Below are positions 23,775 through 32,066 of a stretch of 35,389 nt of DNA, piece by piece (the first letter of the stretch is position 1; every line of letters begins with the position of its first letter). Both the position numbers and the translations under genes were made by a program. The notes beneath the pieces were generated by a model that was not told where the DNA came from, did no database searches, and worked only from the letters and a program-made list of their open reading frames with translations. The stretch is from an uncultured Blautia sp. Lineage in GTDB: Bacteria > Bacillota > Clostridia > Lachnospirales > Lachnospiraceae. Location: assembly GCA_934378195.1 (NCBI GenBank), contig CAKRPO010000024.1, forward strand, positions 1 to 35,389, in the 5' to 3' direction.

Positions 23775-24224
23775 TCAGCCCTGCTGCTCATTCACAGCAA
23801 TCTGTTCAAATTCCATGCCTTCACGGATGATTCCCCCGTGGATTACTTTTGTAAAAACACCCTCCCGCGGCATAATACAGTCTCCCATCTTCTGAAAGAT
23901 CGCACATCCATGATGGCATTCTTTTCCAATCTGTGTCATTTCCAGCACAACATCCCCACAGCGGAATCTTGTTCCAACCGGAAGCGAAGAAAAATCAAAT
24001 CCCTGGACAACCAGATTTTCACCAAAAGCACCATCTTCTACCTCCGCGCCGCGCGCACGAAAGTCTTCTATCCTGTCATACGACAGAAGGCTCACCTGAC
24101 GATGCCATTTGCCGGCATGCGCATCATTTTTGATGCCCCAGTCCTCGATAAATTCCGCTTCCTGCACCGGATGTTTCTGTGTGCCTTTCTTTTCACTGAT
24201 ACATACTGCAATAACTTTACCCAT
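23775..24224 (-). CDS. MOSC domain protein
   Basis: 149 residues from the ATG at 24224, chosen because GGGAGA lies seven bases upstream and the domain starts at MGKVIAVCISEKKGT. Family features: the N-terminal Lys-rich strand, DAHAGKWHRQVSLLSYDRIE, GAFGENLVVQGFDFSSLPVG, and the Cys-bearing MTQIGKECHHGCAIF. MOSC domains are linked to molybdenum cofactor sulfuration or transfer. This compact type is often next to mog in clostridia, as here. It probably handles the finished cofactor, but its exact reaction is not known. Confidence 0.9.
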   Translation of the reverse strand: MGKVIAVCISEKKGTQKHPVQEAEFIEDWGIKNDAHAGKWHRQVSLLSYDRIEDFRARGAEVEDGAFGENLVVQGFDFSSLPVGTRFRCGDVVLEMTQIGKECHHGCAIFQKMGDCIMPREGVFTKVIHGGIIREGMEFEQIAVNEQQG

Positions 24225-24249
24225 AATCAAATTCTCCCTGTATATAGAT

Positions 24250-24276
24250 AGCTGACCAGTCAAAGACTGATCAGCT
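24250..24276. other. Hairpin between mog and the MOSC gene
   Basis: AGCTGA/TCAGCT with inner CAGT/ACTG, a C-A mismatch and a five-base loop. It lacks a T-run on either strand, so it is more likely a processing or stability hairpin within the Moco messenger than a terminator. Confidence 0.4.
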
Positions 24277-24288
24277 GTAAGCAACTTA

Positions 24289-24777
24289 TTAACGTGCACA
24301 ATTATTGGCTTCCCCAGTCAGGATTTCAATTCCGTGTCCCAGTGCATCCATGATATATTCCAGACTTTCCTTTACGGCCTTCGGGCTTCCCGGAAGATTG
24401 ATGATCAATGTCTTTCCACGGATTCCCGCAGTTGCACGACTCAACATCGCACGTTTTGTAATCGTCATACTGTATGCACGAATTGCCTCCGGAATCCCCG
24501 GAACCCTGCGTTCAATAACTTCTTCTGTTGCCTCCGGCGTCACATCTCTTTCTGAAAATCCGGTTCCGCCTGTAGTAAGAATCAACTCCGCCTTCTCTGA
24601 ATCTGCTATTTCCTGCAATTTTCCTGCAAGCATTACCTGATCATCCGGAAGAATATCCATGGAAATCACTTCATATCCTTCTCTTTCCAGAATCTCTTTA
24701 ATGGCAGGGCCGCTTAAATCCTCACGTTCTCCCCTGTATCCGGAATCACTTGCTGTTATAATTGCTGCGCGTTTCAT
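24289..24777 (-). CDS. mog: Molybdopterin adenylyltransferase (MogA/MoaB family)
   Basis: 162 residues. The MoCF-binding fold is clear: IITASDSGYRGEREDLSGPA, ELILTTGGTGFSERDVTPEA (the GGTG motif with the catalytic Asp), and LIINLPGSPKAVKESLE. It activates molybdopterin by adenylation before molybdenum (or tungsten) insertion. AGGAGG lies seven bases before the ATG, overlapping the last codons of moaA. The gene starts one base after the moaA stop, so coupled translation is likely. No moeA is seen in the window. Confidence 0.94.
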   Translation of the reverse strand: MKRAAIITASDSGYRGEREDLSGPAIKEILEREGYEVISMDILPDDQVMLAGKLQEIADSEKAELILTTGGTGFSERDVTPEATEEVIERRVPGIPEAIRAYSMTITKRAMLSRATAGIRGKTLIINLPGSPKAVKESLEYIMDALGHGIEILTGEANNCAR

Positions 24778-24778
24778 A

Positions 24779-25756
24779 TTATCCTCCTATCTGTGACATG
24801 CACAAACTCTCTGTATCATCCTCTTTTGCTTTTTCTGTAAAATGATGACCGTCCGGCTTTTCTGCCAGTGCTGCCCTGATCATATCTTTTAACTCTTCAT
24901 CTGTTCCGCCGCTTCGCATAACGGCTCGCAGATCTCTTCCTGCTGTATATTGCAGACAAGTCTTCAGGTATCCCTGTGAAGTCAGTCGTATACGGTTACA
25001 CTGGCTGCAAAACTTGTGACTGATCGCACTGATAAAACCAAGTTTTCCCTGAAATCCATCCACAGTATAATACGTACAAGGTCCATTTCCAAGAGGTTTT
25101 CCCTCATATGGTCTCATTTTTCCAAACTTCTGCTCCAGCAATGCCACAATTTTGTCCTGTGACATCCCTGCAAAAGAACTTCCATATCCAATCGGCATCA
25201 TCTCAATAAAACGCACATGTACCGGATGGTGGTGGGCAAATTCAGCGATTTCACACAGATTCTGTTCTTCCAGCCCAAGCGGGACACAGTTGATCTTTAA
25301 CTGTACTTTCGGGTATTTCATGGCTTCCTCAATCCCTGCAAGCGTCCCATCCAGAAGGTCCCTGCGGGTAACTTTGCGGAAACATTCCCGATCCAGGGTA
25401 TCCAGACTGATATTCAGGCTGTCCAGTCCTGCTGCAAGGTCCTGCATCTGCTCTTTCAGAAGGATCCCGTTTGTTGTCAATGTAACTTTCTCGATGCCCG
25501 GAATTGCTTTGATCTGCCCGATCAGTCCCGGAATCCGCGGACGAACTAATGGCTCCCCTCCGGTGATCTTGATCTTCTTTATTCCAAGTTCCGCCATCAC
25601 CTGACATACGCGAAGAATCTCCGGTTCCTGCAGAATCTTTTCACGTTCTGTCAGACGGATCCCCTTTTCCGGCATGCAGTAAATACAGCGAAGATTGCAG
25701 CGATCTGTCACAGAAATCCGTAAATAGTCTATATTTCTTCCACAACGGTCAATCAT
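24779..25756 (-). CDS. moaA: GTP 3',8-cyclase
   Basis: 325 residues, the radical SAM enzyme for the first step of molybdopterin synthesis. The N-terminal cluster motif CNLRCIYC (Cys20, Cys24, Cys27) binds the SAM [4Fe-4S] centre. [11 protein letters not shown] is the SAM-contact loop. The C-terminal second cluster uses Cys250, Cys253 and Cys267 in [11 protein letters not shown] and KTCL. The C-terminus ends in SQIGG, as expected for MoaA's GG tail. It overlaps moaC by four bases (ATGA) and works with MoaC to make cyclic pyranopterin. Confidence 0.97.
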   Translation of the reverse strand: MIDRCGRNIDYLRISVTDRCNLRCIYCMPEKGIRLTEREKILQEPEILRVCQVMAELGIKKIKITGGEPLVRPRIPGLIGQIKAIPGIEKVTLTTNGILLKEQMQDLAAGLDSLNISLDTLDRECFRKVTRRDLLDGTLAGIEEAMKYPKVQLKINCVPLGLEEQNLCEIAEFAHHHPVHVRFIEMMPIGYGSSFAGMSQDKIVALLEQKFGKMRPYEGKPLGNGPCTYYTVDGFQGKLGFISAISHKFCSQCNRIRLTSQGYLKTCLQYTAGRDLRAVMRSGGTDEELKDMIRAALAEKPDGHHFTEKAKEDDTESLCMSQIGG

Positions 25757-26241
25757 TTTTTCTCCTCAAAACGAAAGTCTCCGCTTTTTCCTCCTGTTTT
25801 TTCTATCAAATGAATATCTGACATAACCATATGCTTATCAATGGCCTTGCACATATCATAAATGGTCAGAAGCGTAATCTGCACACCAGTCAGAGCTTCC
25901 ATTTCCACTCCTGTTTTACCTTCTGTTTTTACGGTACAGAAAACATGAATCCGATTCTTGTCCTGATCCAGTTCATAGTCAATGGAACATTTCTGAATGG
26001 GAAGTGGATGACACATAGGAACCAGATCCGAGGTTCTTTTTATGCCCATGATTCCTGCAACTCTTGCTACTCCAAGAACGTCTCCTTTTCTGACATTTCC
26101 TTCGGCAACACACGCCATGATTTCCGGTCCCACTGCAATATAACCAGTCGCCAGTGCCGTTCGATCTGTCACTTTTTTGCCGGATACATCCACCATCACT
26201 GCATTTCCTTCTTTATCAAAATGTGTAAGTCCGTTTTCCAT
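25753..26241 (-). CDS. moaC: Cyclic pyranopterin monophosphate synthase
   Basis: 162 residues. [39 protein letters not shown] and [20 protein letters not shown] are the core motifs of MoaC, with [20 protein letters not shown] carrying the conserved Lys/Asp region. It turns the MoaA product into cyclic pyranopterin. AAGGAGG precedes the ATG. It is the first gene of the Moco block, and its stop overlaps the moaA start. MoaD/MoaE (molybdopterin synthase) are not in the window. Confidence 0.97.
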   Translation of the reverse strand: MENGLTHFDKEGNAVMVDVSGKKVTDRTALATGYIAVGPEIMACVAEGNVRKGDVLGVARVAGIMGIKRTSDLVPMCHPLPIQKCSIDYELDQDKNRIHVFCTVKTEGKTGVEMEALTGVQITLLTIYDMCKAIDKHMVMSDIHLIEKTGGKSGDFRFEEKK

Positions 26242-26256
26242 GACCTGTTCCCTCCT

Positions 26257-26298
26257 TCAGATATTTACAATGTTACATCAGATACTTTCATTCAGATA
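26257..26298. repeat. Three TCAGATA repeats in the moaC leader
   Basis: TCAGATA occurs at 26257-26263, 26278-26284 and 26292-26298 (TATCTGA on the coding strand), 21 and 14 bases apart. They lie between the acyltransferase stop and the moaC ribosome binding site. They could be regulator half-sites, but could also be chance in a short A/T-rich gap. Confidence 0.3.
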
Positions 26299-27400
26299 CC
26301 TTTTGTTTTGACTTTACCAGTCCACATTTTTTTAAGATCCATTCCAGAATTCTTTCTGCGGTACAGTCAATTTTGCAAAATGAAAAAACAAGCAGCCTGC
26401 ATTTCTCCAGCAGCAATCCGATTATAAAAATCCCTGCTGCACATACAAATACCAATATCGGCAGCATCCATGCAGGATAACCCGCAATCCATTTGAAACG
26501 GTTATGCAGGACATTCCACACTGCCGGATGCACCTGTAATAAATATACACCAAACGATGCCGGCGCAAAGCATTTAATGATTTTTACTGCTGTTTTTCCT
26601 ACTTTCAAGCGTGCAAAGATTACTACATACGCAACAGCCATGATCAGCATTGCCGGATTGATATAATACATCAGCTTCCATTTGATAGCATCTTTCAGAA
26701 GCGAAGCCGCAATGGTAGCTCCACCGCAGAGCAGGATCGCCAGCACCGCATATCTGCTTTTAATTCTTTCTACAATACCACATTTTTTCATCCATGCCCC
26801 GGTCAGGTACAGAAATACCAGCCAGATAAAGCTGTATCCTTTGCCGAGTTTAAATATATCCACTCCGATAAAAAATCCGGAAAGGAATGCATAGGCGGAA
26901 AAAACAAGAAAAATAGTCAGCATAAAGCGGTTCATTTCTTCCCGGCTCCGTTCTCTGACAAAGCGATTCAACCACGGAATCAGGAAAAAAAGACCTGTAT
27001 ATGCAGAAAAATACCAGTAAAAACCTGCTGAAACAGGGAATAATACACTCTTCAATGCAACATCTCGTACAAGCCAGGGTTTTGCAACATATGCAAATGC
27101 ATAAAGTACGATGGAATACGTCCATACCTGCATCCACAAGGATATATATCTCTTATATTTAAATGGTCTTTCCCTGTCAGAATATAAAACAAATCCGCTG
27201 ATCACACCGTAACAGTTCACCGCACAGTAAGTAAAAACTGCCAGACTCCAGCTTACTTTATAACAATTCCCTCCTGAAGCATTCAAAACGCCTCCTCTGC
27301 TCAGCATATGAAGAAAACTGACCATGAACATGGCAAACAGACGCAGCGCATCTATCCCATAATTGCGCCCCTCCGCCGGCCGCTGAACATTTTCATTCAT
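26288..27400 (-). CDS. Acyltransferase-3 family membrane protein
   Basis: 370 residues with about ten membrane helices. The N-terminal motif RNYGIDALRLFAMFMVSFLH is typical of acyltransferase-3 (OafA/WecH-like) enzymes, with an Arg and His in the first helices. GFYWYFSAYTGLFFLIPWLN and FGVYLLQVHPAVWNVL match later motifs of the family. It probably acetylates or acylates a surface polysaccharide or other envelope molecule from the cytoplasmic side. GGAGG precedes the ATG. It lies downstream of the metG terminator and upstream of moaC, with no obvious promoter of its own. Confidence 0.85.
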   Translation of the reverse strand: MNENVQRPAEGRNYGIDALRLFAMFMVSFLHMLSRGGVLNASGGNCYKVSWSLAVFTYCAVNCYGVISGFVLYSDRERPFKYKRYISLWMQVWTYSIVLYAFAYVAKPWLVRDVALKSVLFPVSAGFYWYFSAYTGLFFLIPWLNRFVRERSREEMNRFMLTIFLVFSAYAFLSGFFIGVDIFKLGKGYSFIWLVFLYLTGAWMKKCGIVERIKSRYAVLAILLCGGATIAASLLKDAIKWKLMYYINPAMLIMAVAYVVIFARLKVGKTAVKIIKCFAPASFGVYLLQVHPAVWNVLHNRFKWIAGYPAWMLPILVFVCAAGIFIIGLLLEKCRLLVFSFCKIDCTAERILEWILKKCGLVKSKQKVSE

Positions 27401-27435
27401 TCTTCAACCTCCACTTCTTCCGTAGATACTTTGAC

Positions 27436-27481
27436 AAAATATCCCCCTGGCTCCGCCAGATAGACGACACACAGGGGGATA
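27436..27481 (-). terminator. metG terminator
   Basis: Perfect nine-base stem ATCCCCCTG/CAGGGGGAT (27441-27449 with 27472-27480) on the minus strand, followed by ATTTTG. A smaller nested CTGGC/GCCAG hairpin is possible. The T-run is short, so read-through into the acyltransferase gene is likely. Confidence 0.7.
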
Positions 27482-27499
27482 GTGTATTTTACATTATGA

Positions 27500-29458
27500 T
27501 CAGCAGATTTCTGCTCCTGCCGGCATTTCTTTCTCCGGTACCATCAAAGAAAGATTTCCGTCTGCATCTTCTGCACAGAGAATCATACCTTCACTGAGGA
27601 TTCCAGCAAGTTTGGCAGGTTTCAGGTTCGTAACAACCATAACTTTCTTTCCAACCATTTCTTCTGCACTGTAATGAGATTTGATTCCGGATACGATCTG
27701 GCGTACCTGGCTTCCAATCTTAACCTGAGAACAGAGAAGTTTACGGGATTTCTTCACTTCTTCACAGGCAATGATCTCACCAACCTGGAACTGAAGTTTT
27801 CCGAAATCATCAAATGTGATCTCCGGTTTTGCTTCAATATCAATCACATTTTCTTCTTTTTTCTCTTCAACCGGCTCTGCCTTCTTCGGATGAAGTTCTT
27901 CTACTTTTGCAAGTACTTCTTTGAGGTCAAGACGCGCAAACAGGATTTCCGGTTTTTCCGTCACTTTGTTTCCTGACGGGTAAAGGCCGAATGTCCTGAG
28001 GTCTTCCAGAGTACGTTTTTCTGCATTTAACTGAGCAAGAATGCGCTCTGTTGTCTCCGGCATGAAGGATTCCAGAAGAGTTGCTCCCATGGTGATTCCT
28101 TCAACCAGGTTGTAGAGAACTGTTGCAAGACGATCTTTCTTTGCTTCGTCTTTTGCAAGAGCCCACGGCATCGTTTCGTCGATATATTTATTCAGACGTT
28201 TGAACAGTGTGAATACTTCTGTCATGGCATCTGCAACACGCAGCTTGTCCATCTTCTCAGCAACTTTGCCCGGAACAGCCAGTGCAAATGCTTTGAGATC
28301 TTCGTCAACTGGTTCCACAACACCTTTGTTCTCTACCAGTCCGCCAAAATATTTGTTGGACATGGAGATGGTACGATTTACAAGGTTTCCGAGAGTATTT
28401 GCAAGTTCTGAGTTCAGTCTCTCTACCATCAGTTCCCATGTAATGACACCATCATTTTCAAATGGCATCTCATGAAGTACAAAATAACGGACAGCATCTA
28501 CGCCGAAGAAATCTACGAGCTCATCTGCATAGATAACGTTTCCTTTGGATTTACTCATCTTGCCATCGCCCTGGAGCAGCCACGGATGTCCGAATACCTG
28601 TTTCGGAAGCGGCAGATCGAGTGACATCAGGAAGATTGGCCAGTAAATGGTATGGAAACGGATGATGTCTTTACCGATCAGATGAAGATCTGCCGGCCAC
28701 AGTTTGTTGAACTGTTCGGAGCTTTCACCATCGCAGTCATAACCGATTCCTGTGATATAGTTTGTCAGAGCATCCAGCCATACATAAACAACATGTTTCG
28801 GGTCAAAGTCTACCGGAATTCCCCATTTGAAGGATGTTCTGGATACACAGAGATCCTGAAGTCCCGGAAGAAGGAAATTGTTCATCATCTCGTTTTTACG
28901 TGATTCCGGCTGAATGAAATCCGGATGTGTATTGATGTAATCGATCAGACGGTCTGCATATTTGCTCATTTTGAAGAAGTATGCTTCTTCTTTTGCCGGA
29001 ACGCATGGGCGTCCGCAGTCCGGACATTTGCCGTCCACAAGCTGTGATTCTGTGAAGAAGGATTCACAAGGTGTGCAGTACATTCCTTCGTAATGTCCCT
29101 TGTAGATATCTCCTTTTGCATACATTTTCTTGAAGATCTTCTGAACCTGTTTCTCATGGTCAGCATCTGTAGTACGGATGAATTTGTCATAGGATGTGTT
29201 CATCAGATCCCAGATTCTCTTGATCTCACCGGATACGTTGTCTACAAATTCCTTTGGTGTGATTCCTGCTTCTTCTGCCTTGAGCTCGATCTTCTGACCA
29301 TGCTCATCGGTTCCTGTCTGGAAAAATACATCGTATCCCTCCTGTCTCTTGTAACGTGCGATCGCATCTGCCAGTACGATCTCATAAGTGTTACCAATAT
29401 GTGGTTTACCGGATGTATAAGCGATCGCGGTTGTAATATAATATTTCTGCTTGTCCAT
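27500..29458 (-). CDS. metG: Methionyl-tRNA synthetase
   Basis: 652 residues. The class I HIGH signature appears as GKPHIGNTYE and the KMSKS loop as DGKMSKSKGN. A zinc-type knuckle with two CxxC pairs, CTPC and CPDC, is in the connective insert. The C-terminal 110 residues are a tRNA-binding (Trbp111-like) domain (FGKLQFQVGEIIACEEVKKS, KPAKLAGILSEGM) used for dimerisation and tRNA grip. The ATG at 29458 is set by AGGAGG and by the family start MDKQKYYITTAIAYTSGKPH. An upstream in-frame ATG at 29731 lies inside the T-box leader and is not the start. Confidence 0.98.
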   Translation of the reverse strand: MDKQKYYITTAIAYTSGKPHIGNTYEIVLADAIARYKRQEGYDVFFQTGTDEHGQKIELKAEEAGITPKEFVDNVSGEIKRIWDLMNTSYDKFIRTTDADHEKQVQKIFKKMYAKGDIYKGHYEGMYCTPCESFFTESQLVDGKCPDCGRPCVPAKEEAYFFKMSKYADRLIDYINTHPDFIQPESRKNEMMNNFLLPGLQDLCVSRTSFKWGIPVDFDPKHVVYVWLDALTNYITGIGYDCDGESSEQFNKLWPADLHLIGKDIIRFHTIYWPIFLMSLDLPLPKQVFGHPWLLQGDGKMSKSKGNVIYADELVDFFGVDAVRYFVLHEMPFENDGVITWELMVERLNSELANTLGNLVNRTISMSNKYFGGLVENKGVVEPVDEDLKAFALAVPGKVAEKMDKLRVADAMTEVFTLFKRLNKYIDETMPWALAKDEAKKDRLATVLYNLVEGITMGATLLESFMPETTERILAQLNAEKRTLEDLRTFGLYPSGNKVTEKPEILFARLDLKEVLAKVEELHPKKAEPVEEKKEENVIDIEAKPEITFDDFGKLQFQVGEIIACEEVKKSRKLLCSQVKIGSQVRQIVSGIKSHYSAEEMVGKKVMVVTNLKPAKLAGILSEGMILCAEDADGNLSLMVPEKEMPAGAEIC

Positions 29459-29481
29459 TGTATATTCCTCCTGGATTGTAA

Positions 29482-29843
29482 TAAAAAAAAGACCCCTTCT
29501 CATAGAGAAGACGAGTCCTGCCCGTGTTACCACTTCTGTTCGTTCCTGCCTCGCAGCCAGAAACCTCTTTGGGTACGATACCATACGGATAATCCGACCA
29601 ACACTGTAATGATCCGATAATCTGTCAATGTCATGATACCCTTCCGCTGTAACAGGCGGTCCTGTTGCAGTCTGAATAGTAACGGAAATCTCCGTTCCGG
29701 CATGCCATGTGATCACACCACCGGTACTCATCTCGACCGCACCTCTCCCAAGCCATCTTCCATCTGCACCTGCACTTCCCTCTCAGCCACAGGAGTCGAA
29801 CGATCTTTTTCCGTTCTGCTCTATTCTCTTTGTTTATAGAATA
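29482..29843 (-). promoter_or_regulatory. T-box riboswitch (tRNA-Met sensing) in the metG leader
   Basis: The leader ends with a terminator GACTCGTCTTCTC/GAGAAGGGGTC-like stem (29491-29517) plus eight T. It is preceded by the T-box sequence GTGGTAACACGGGC (around 29520-29534). The UGGU there can pair with the ACCA end of uncharged tRNA-Met, since discriminator A is used. Upstream stem I runs from about 29840 down to 29700. An AUG followed by A at 29731-29729, in GTCGAGATGAGTACC, is the likely specifier codon. Uncharged tRNA-Met should stop termination and raise metG expression. Confidence 0.85.
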
Positions 29844-29952
29844 TCAGCTTCTCCATTGGGGAATTCTCTGTAATGTGGACAGCAAATGTACTCTCTTGTT
29901 CGTTGAGTTTGCTTATATTCTGCGGAAATCACTACTTCCCGCTCCTTTAAAA

Positions 29953-29981
29953 ATAGTAGCATATTTGCCTATATTTGTAAA
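29953..29981 (-). promoter_or_regulatory. Promoter of metG
   Basis: Minus strand: -35 TTTACA (29981-29976), exact 17-base spacer, -10 TACTAT (29958-29953). Transcription from about 29946 gives a leader of about 490 bases holding the T-box. Confidence 0.7.
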
Positions 29982-30088
29982 CCGCGAATTTCGGTGCTGT
30001 AGATATGCATAATCCCGCATATTTAGTACACACTATCCATAGTCAGCACACTCTATCCTATATGAGTTTTGGCTATCATATGTTCCAA

Positions 30089-30118
30089 TTGACGAACATA
30101 TATTCCGAGTTGTATTAT
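30089..30118 (+). promoter_or_regulatory. Promoter of feoA
   Basis: -35 TTGACG (30089-30094), 18-base spacer, -10 TATTAT (30113-30118). The leader is about 65 A/T-rich bases. No clear Fur or DtxR-type palindrome was recognised. The gap 29982-30088 holds only two near-identical CACACTATCC/CACACTCTATCC stretches. Confidence 0.65.
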
Positions 30119-30188
30119 TAATTCAATAAATAGATTCATAATTATCTGACACTAACTATTTCTATTTTTCCTCAAAGGAGGGATTTTT

Positions 30189-30401
30189 ATGCAGGCTTTA
30201 TCACAGACAAATGCAGGCGATACCTGTACGATTAAATGGATGTTCGGCGTCCCGGAAATTCTTGAAACTATGAGAAATATGGATATCAAAGAAGGCAGCA
30301 CCATCCAGGTCATCCAGAAATGCCGCGACTGGCTGATTATCGGAAGCAATAACCGCCGACTGGCAGTTGGAAATGAAGTAGCAGATCGGATACAGGTATA
30401 A
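30189..30401 (+). CDS. feoA: FeoA domain protein
   Basis: A 70-residue small SH3-like beta-barrel protein. GDTCTIKWMFGVPEILETMR, then GSTIQVIQKCRDWLIIGSNN and RRLAVGNEVADRIQV follow the FeoA pattern. FeoA assists the FeoB ferrous iron transporter at the inner face of the membrane. Here no feoB follows: the gene stands alone with its own promoter, so it may serve a feoB elsewhere or have another role. AAAGGAGGG lies eight bases before the ATG. Confidence 0.85.
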   Translation: MQALSQTNAGDTCTIKWMFGVPEILETMRNMDIKEGSTIQVIQKCRDWLIIGSNNRRLAVGNEVADRIQV

Positions 30402-30411
30402 TAAGAACAAA

Positions 30412-30448
30412 CTTTATTGGAACATTACGGAGTAATTTCCTGCAAAAC
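30412..30448 (+). repeat. Dispersed 37-base hairpin repeat, copy 2
   Basis: 34 of 37 bases match 16535-16571. The hairpin GGAA..TTAC-GGA-GTAA.TTCC is kept, with AAA replaced by GGA in the loop and C by A in the bulge. It starts 11 bases after the feoA stop and, like copy 1, is followed at once by a terminator hairpin at a junction of convergent genes. Confidence 0.7.
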
Positions 30449-30456
30449 CAAAATCA

Positions 30457-30486
30457 AGAGTGGGACATCTAATGATGGTCCACTCT
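30457..30486. terminator. Terminator-like hairpin between feoA and the AlbA_2 gene
   Basis: Stem AGAGTGG/CCACTCT (30457-30463 with 30480-30486), with further partial pairing ATC/GAT around a TAAT loop. No long T-run follows on the plus strand; on the minus strand TTGATTTTGGTTTTGC follows. Confidence 0.55.
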
Positions 30487-30562
30487 CTACAAAGGTATCC
30501 GCTTTCAATTATGATTTTCAAGAATGCCTCGGCATGCTCGCTCCACCAAATGATCAACCCTC

Positions 30563-31897
30563 TCATCTCTTCTCATAGTACCGAAGATTTTTAGATTTTC
30601 CTTCTTTAACAAGTATATCCGCCCTGACCATATCTCGCAAAAGTGTAATTGCCGTAGCCTGAGATATACCCAATGCTTTTTCCACATCTTTTCGAATCAC
30701 AAAACCGTTAGTCCGACACAATTCCAGAACTTCGTTCATCTGTTTTCTTTTTCTATTTGTATTTAGACTATTACCTGTCTTAGAAGCAATCTGTTTCTCC
30801 TGTTCTTCTGTATAAAAATTGATGTTAGGTAATGTAATCTTAAACGCATTATTCGTTGTTTCAATCACCGGTTTTACTTTATAATCTTCATAACATTCAT
30901 TGATTTTGAGAATTCCTGTTCCATATGCCTCAATTAGTTTCAGGCGGTAAAAAATATTTGCCAGATACTGATTACGCAATATAGATACTCCTAATTTTAC
31001 ATCATCTAAAGTGATTCCTCTTACTAACCCGCCAATTGTCACAAATTCAATCCTGTCTTCAAAAATACTGATAAGTGTAGAACCACTAAATGAATAGTCT
31101 CTGTGTACAACGGCATTCAGTAAAGCTTCTCTAATCGCTTCCGTAGGATAATCTCGTATATCTATTCGATCTAATCCTGAAAATTCCGCACGAGTGCGGT
31201 TATAACGATCAATATAATCAACTGCTTCTTCTAGTTGCTCCAGAATTGATCCGGACAATTCCTTACGGTCTTTGAATACAGTTTTTTTACTTCCCTCAAA
31301 AACAGCCAGTTTAATCGTATGTGTACACTGCTCAGACAACAAAAATGCCAGATTCGTATACGTATTATCTTCACCAATCAAATGAAGACTTTTCATCTGG
31401 GCTTTTCCAAATTGTACTTTCCTCTTTTTAAAAAAATCCGATGCTTTCTCAAATGTAAGCTGCTGATTAAGAGAACGGGCTTTTTCATAACTGTCACCAC
31501 TGGTTTCTTTGATCATATTTAAAATGGCAGTATCTGTCGCCGGAACTGTAGAGGCTCCCTGACGAACATAAACACCTTCCGGACGAATTCCCTTTTTCTG
31601 TAAATAATAAGGTCTTGCCGTACCACGCTGCACAGTTACTCGAACAACAGATTTAGCATCCATAATATCATTGCTGCACTCTACAAACATAGTAACATCA
31701 GGCCGTACTGCATCCCGGATTGCATTCGTTACACGAAGCATCGTATCATCTACATCATTAACCCCGCAAATCTCACCATCATCATTCACACCTATATAAA
31801 GAGTTCCACCATCACAGTTTGCGAAAGCAATAATTGTATTTTTGATGTCATCGACATATTCTCTTTTGAATTCAATCGTCTTGTTTTCAATAAACAT
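30563..31897 (-). CDS. Schlafen/AlbA_2 domain ATP-binding putative transcriptional regulator
   Basis: 444 residues in three parts. The AlbA_2 (Schlafen AlbA) domain is at about 3-130: ENKTIEFKREYVDDIKNTII, then ANCDGGTLYIGVNDDGEI and the EGVYVRQGASTVPA strand. A GHKL-type ATP-binding region (about 235-370) has EAIREALLNAVVHRDYSFSG as N-box. A C-terminal winged helix is at about 385-444: VIRKDVEKALGISQATAITL. Such proteins are annotated as ATP-binding regulators; partners and ligands are unknown. AGGAGG precedes the ATG. The upstream region has a promoter and palindromic repeats that suggest autoregulation. Confidence 0.88.
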   Translation of the reverse strand: MFIENKTIEFKREYVDDIKNTIIAFANCDGGTLYIGVNDDGEICGVNDVDDTMLRVTNAIRDAVRPDVTMFVECSNDIMDAKSVVRVTVQRGTARPYYLQKKGIRPEGVYVRQGASTVPATDTAILNMIKETSGDSYEKARSLNQQLTFEKASDFFKKRKVQFGKAQMKSLHLIGEDNTYTNLAFLLSEQCTHTIKLAVFEGSKKTVFKDRKELSGSILEQLEEAVDYIDRYNRTRAEFSGLDRIDIRDYPTEAIREALLNAVVHRDYSFSGSTLISIFEDRIEFVTIGGLVRGITLDDVKLGVSILRNQYLANIFYRLKLIEAYGTGILKINECYEDYKVKPVIETTNNAFKITLPNINFYTEEQEKQIASKTGNSLNTNRKRKQMNEVLELCRTNGFVIRKDVEKALGISQATAITLLRDMVRADILVKEGKSKNLRYYEKR

Positions 31898-31909
31898 TTC
31901 TACCTCCTG

Positions 31910-31970
31910 ATGATTCTAATCATTTTTTTCATTATAATTATTATTATAATCATTTTTATTAGAATTACAA
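31910..31970 (-). promoter_or_regulatory. Promoter and candidate operators of the AlbA_2 gene
   Basis: Minus strand: -35 TTGTAA (31970-31965), 16-base spacer, -10 TATAAT (31948-31943). Just downstream is the inverted repeat ATGATT-CT-AATCAT (31910-31923). TAATCATTTTT is repeated at 31918-31928 and, with one mismatch at the end, 31948-31958. A second TATAAT also falls between them. The repeated TAATCAT sites flank the start of transcription, as expected for a repressor operator. Confidence 0.55.
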
Positions 31971-32004
31971 TCACAATCTGATTTTTAACAAGAAACTTCT
32001 TATC

Positions 32005-32054
32005 AGAAAAAATACAGCTCTGCTGATAAATATTCTATCAGTAAAGCTGTATTT
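32005..32054. terminator. Terminator after the sensor kinase gene
   Basis: Perfect ten-base stem AAATACAGCT/AGCTGTATTT (32010-32019 with 32045-32054) plus inner CTGATA/TATCAG. On the minus strand it is followed by a T-run. It lies 12 bases after the kinase stop codon. Confidence 0.85.
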
Positions 32055-32066
32055 ATATTACCACAA

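Noticed and set aside
26242..26287. Moco riboswitch upstream of moaC
   Set aside because: The gap to the acyltransferase stop is only 46 bases, too short for the aptamer of about 100 bases.
27500..29731. 743-residue form of methionyl-tRNA synthetase
   Set aside because: The extra 91 codons translate the T-box leader including its terminator; the true start is at 29458 with AGGAGG.
30505..30687. 60-codon minus-strand frame downstream of the AlbA_2 gene
   Set aside because: It overlaps the end of the AlbA_2 gene in another frame and has no ribosome binding site.
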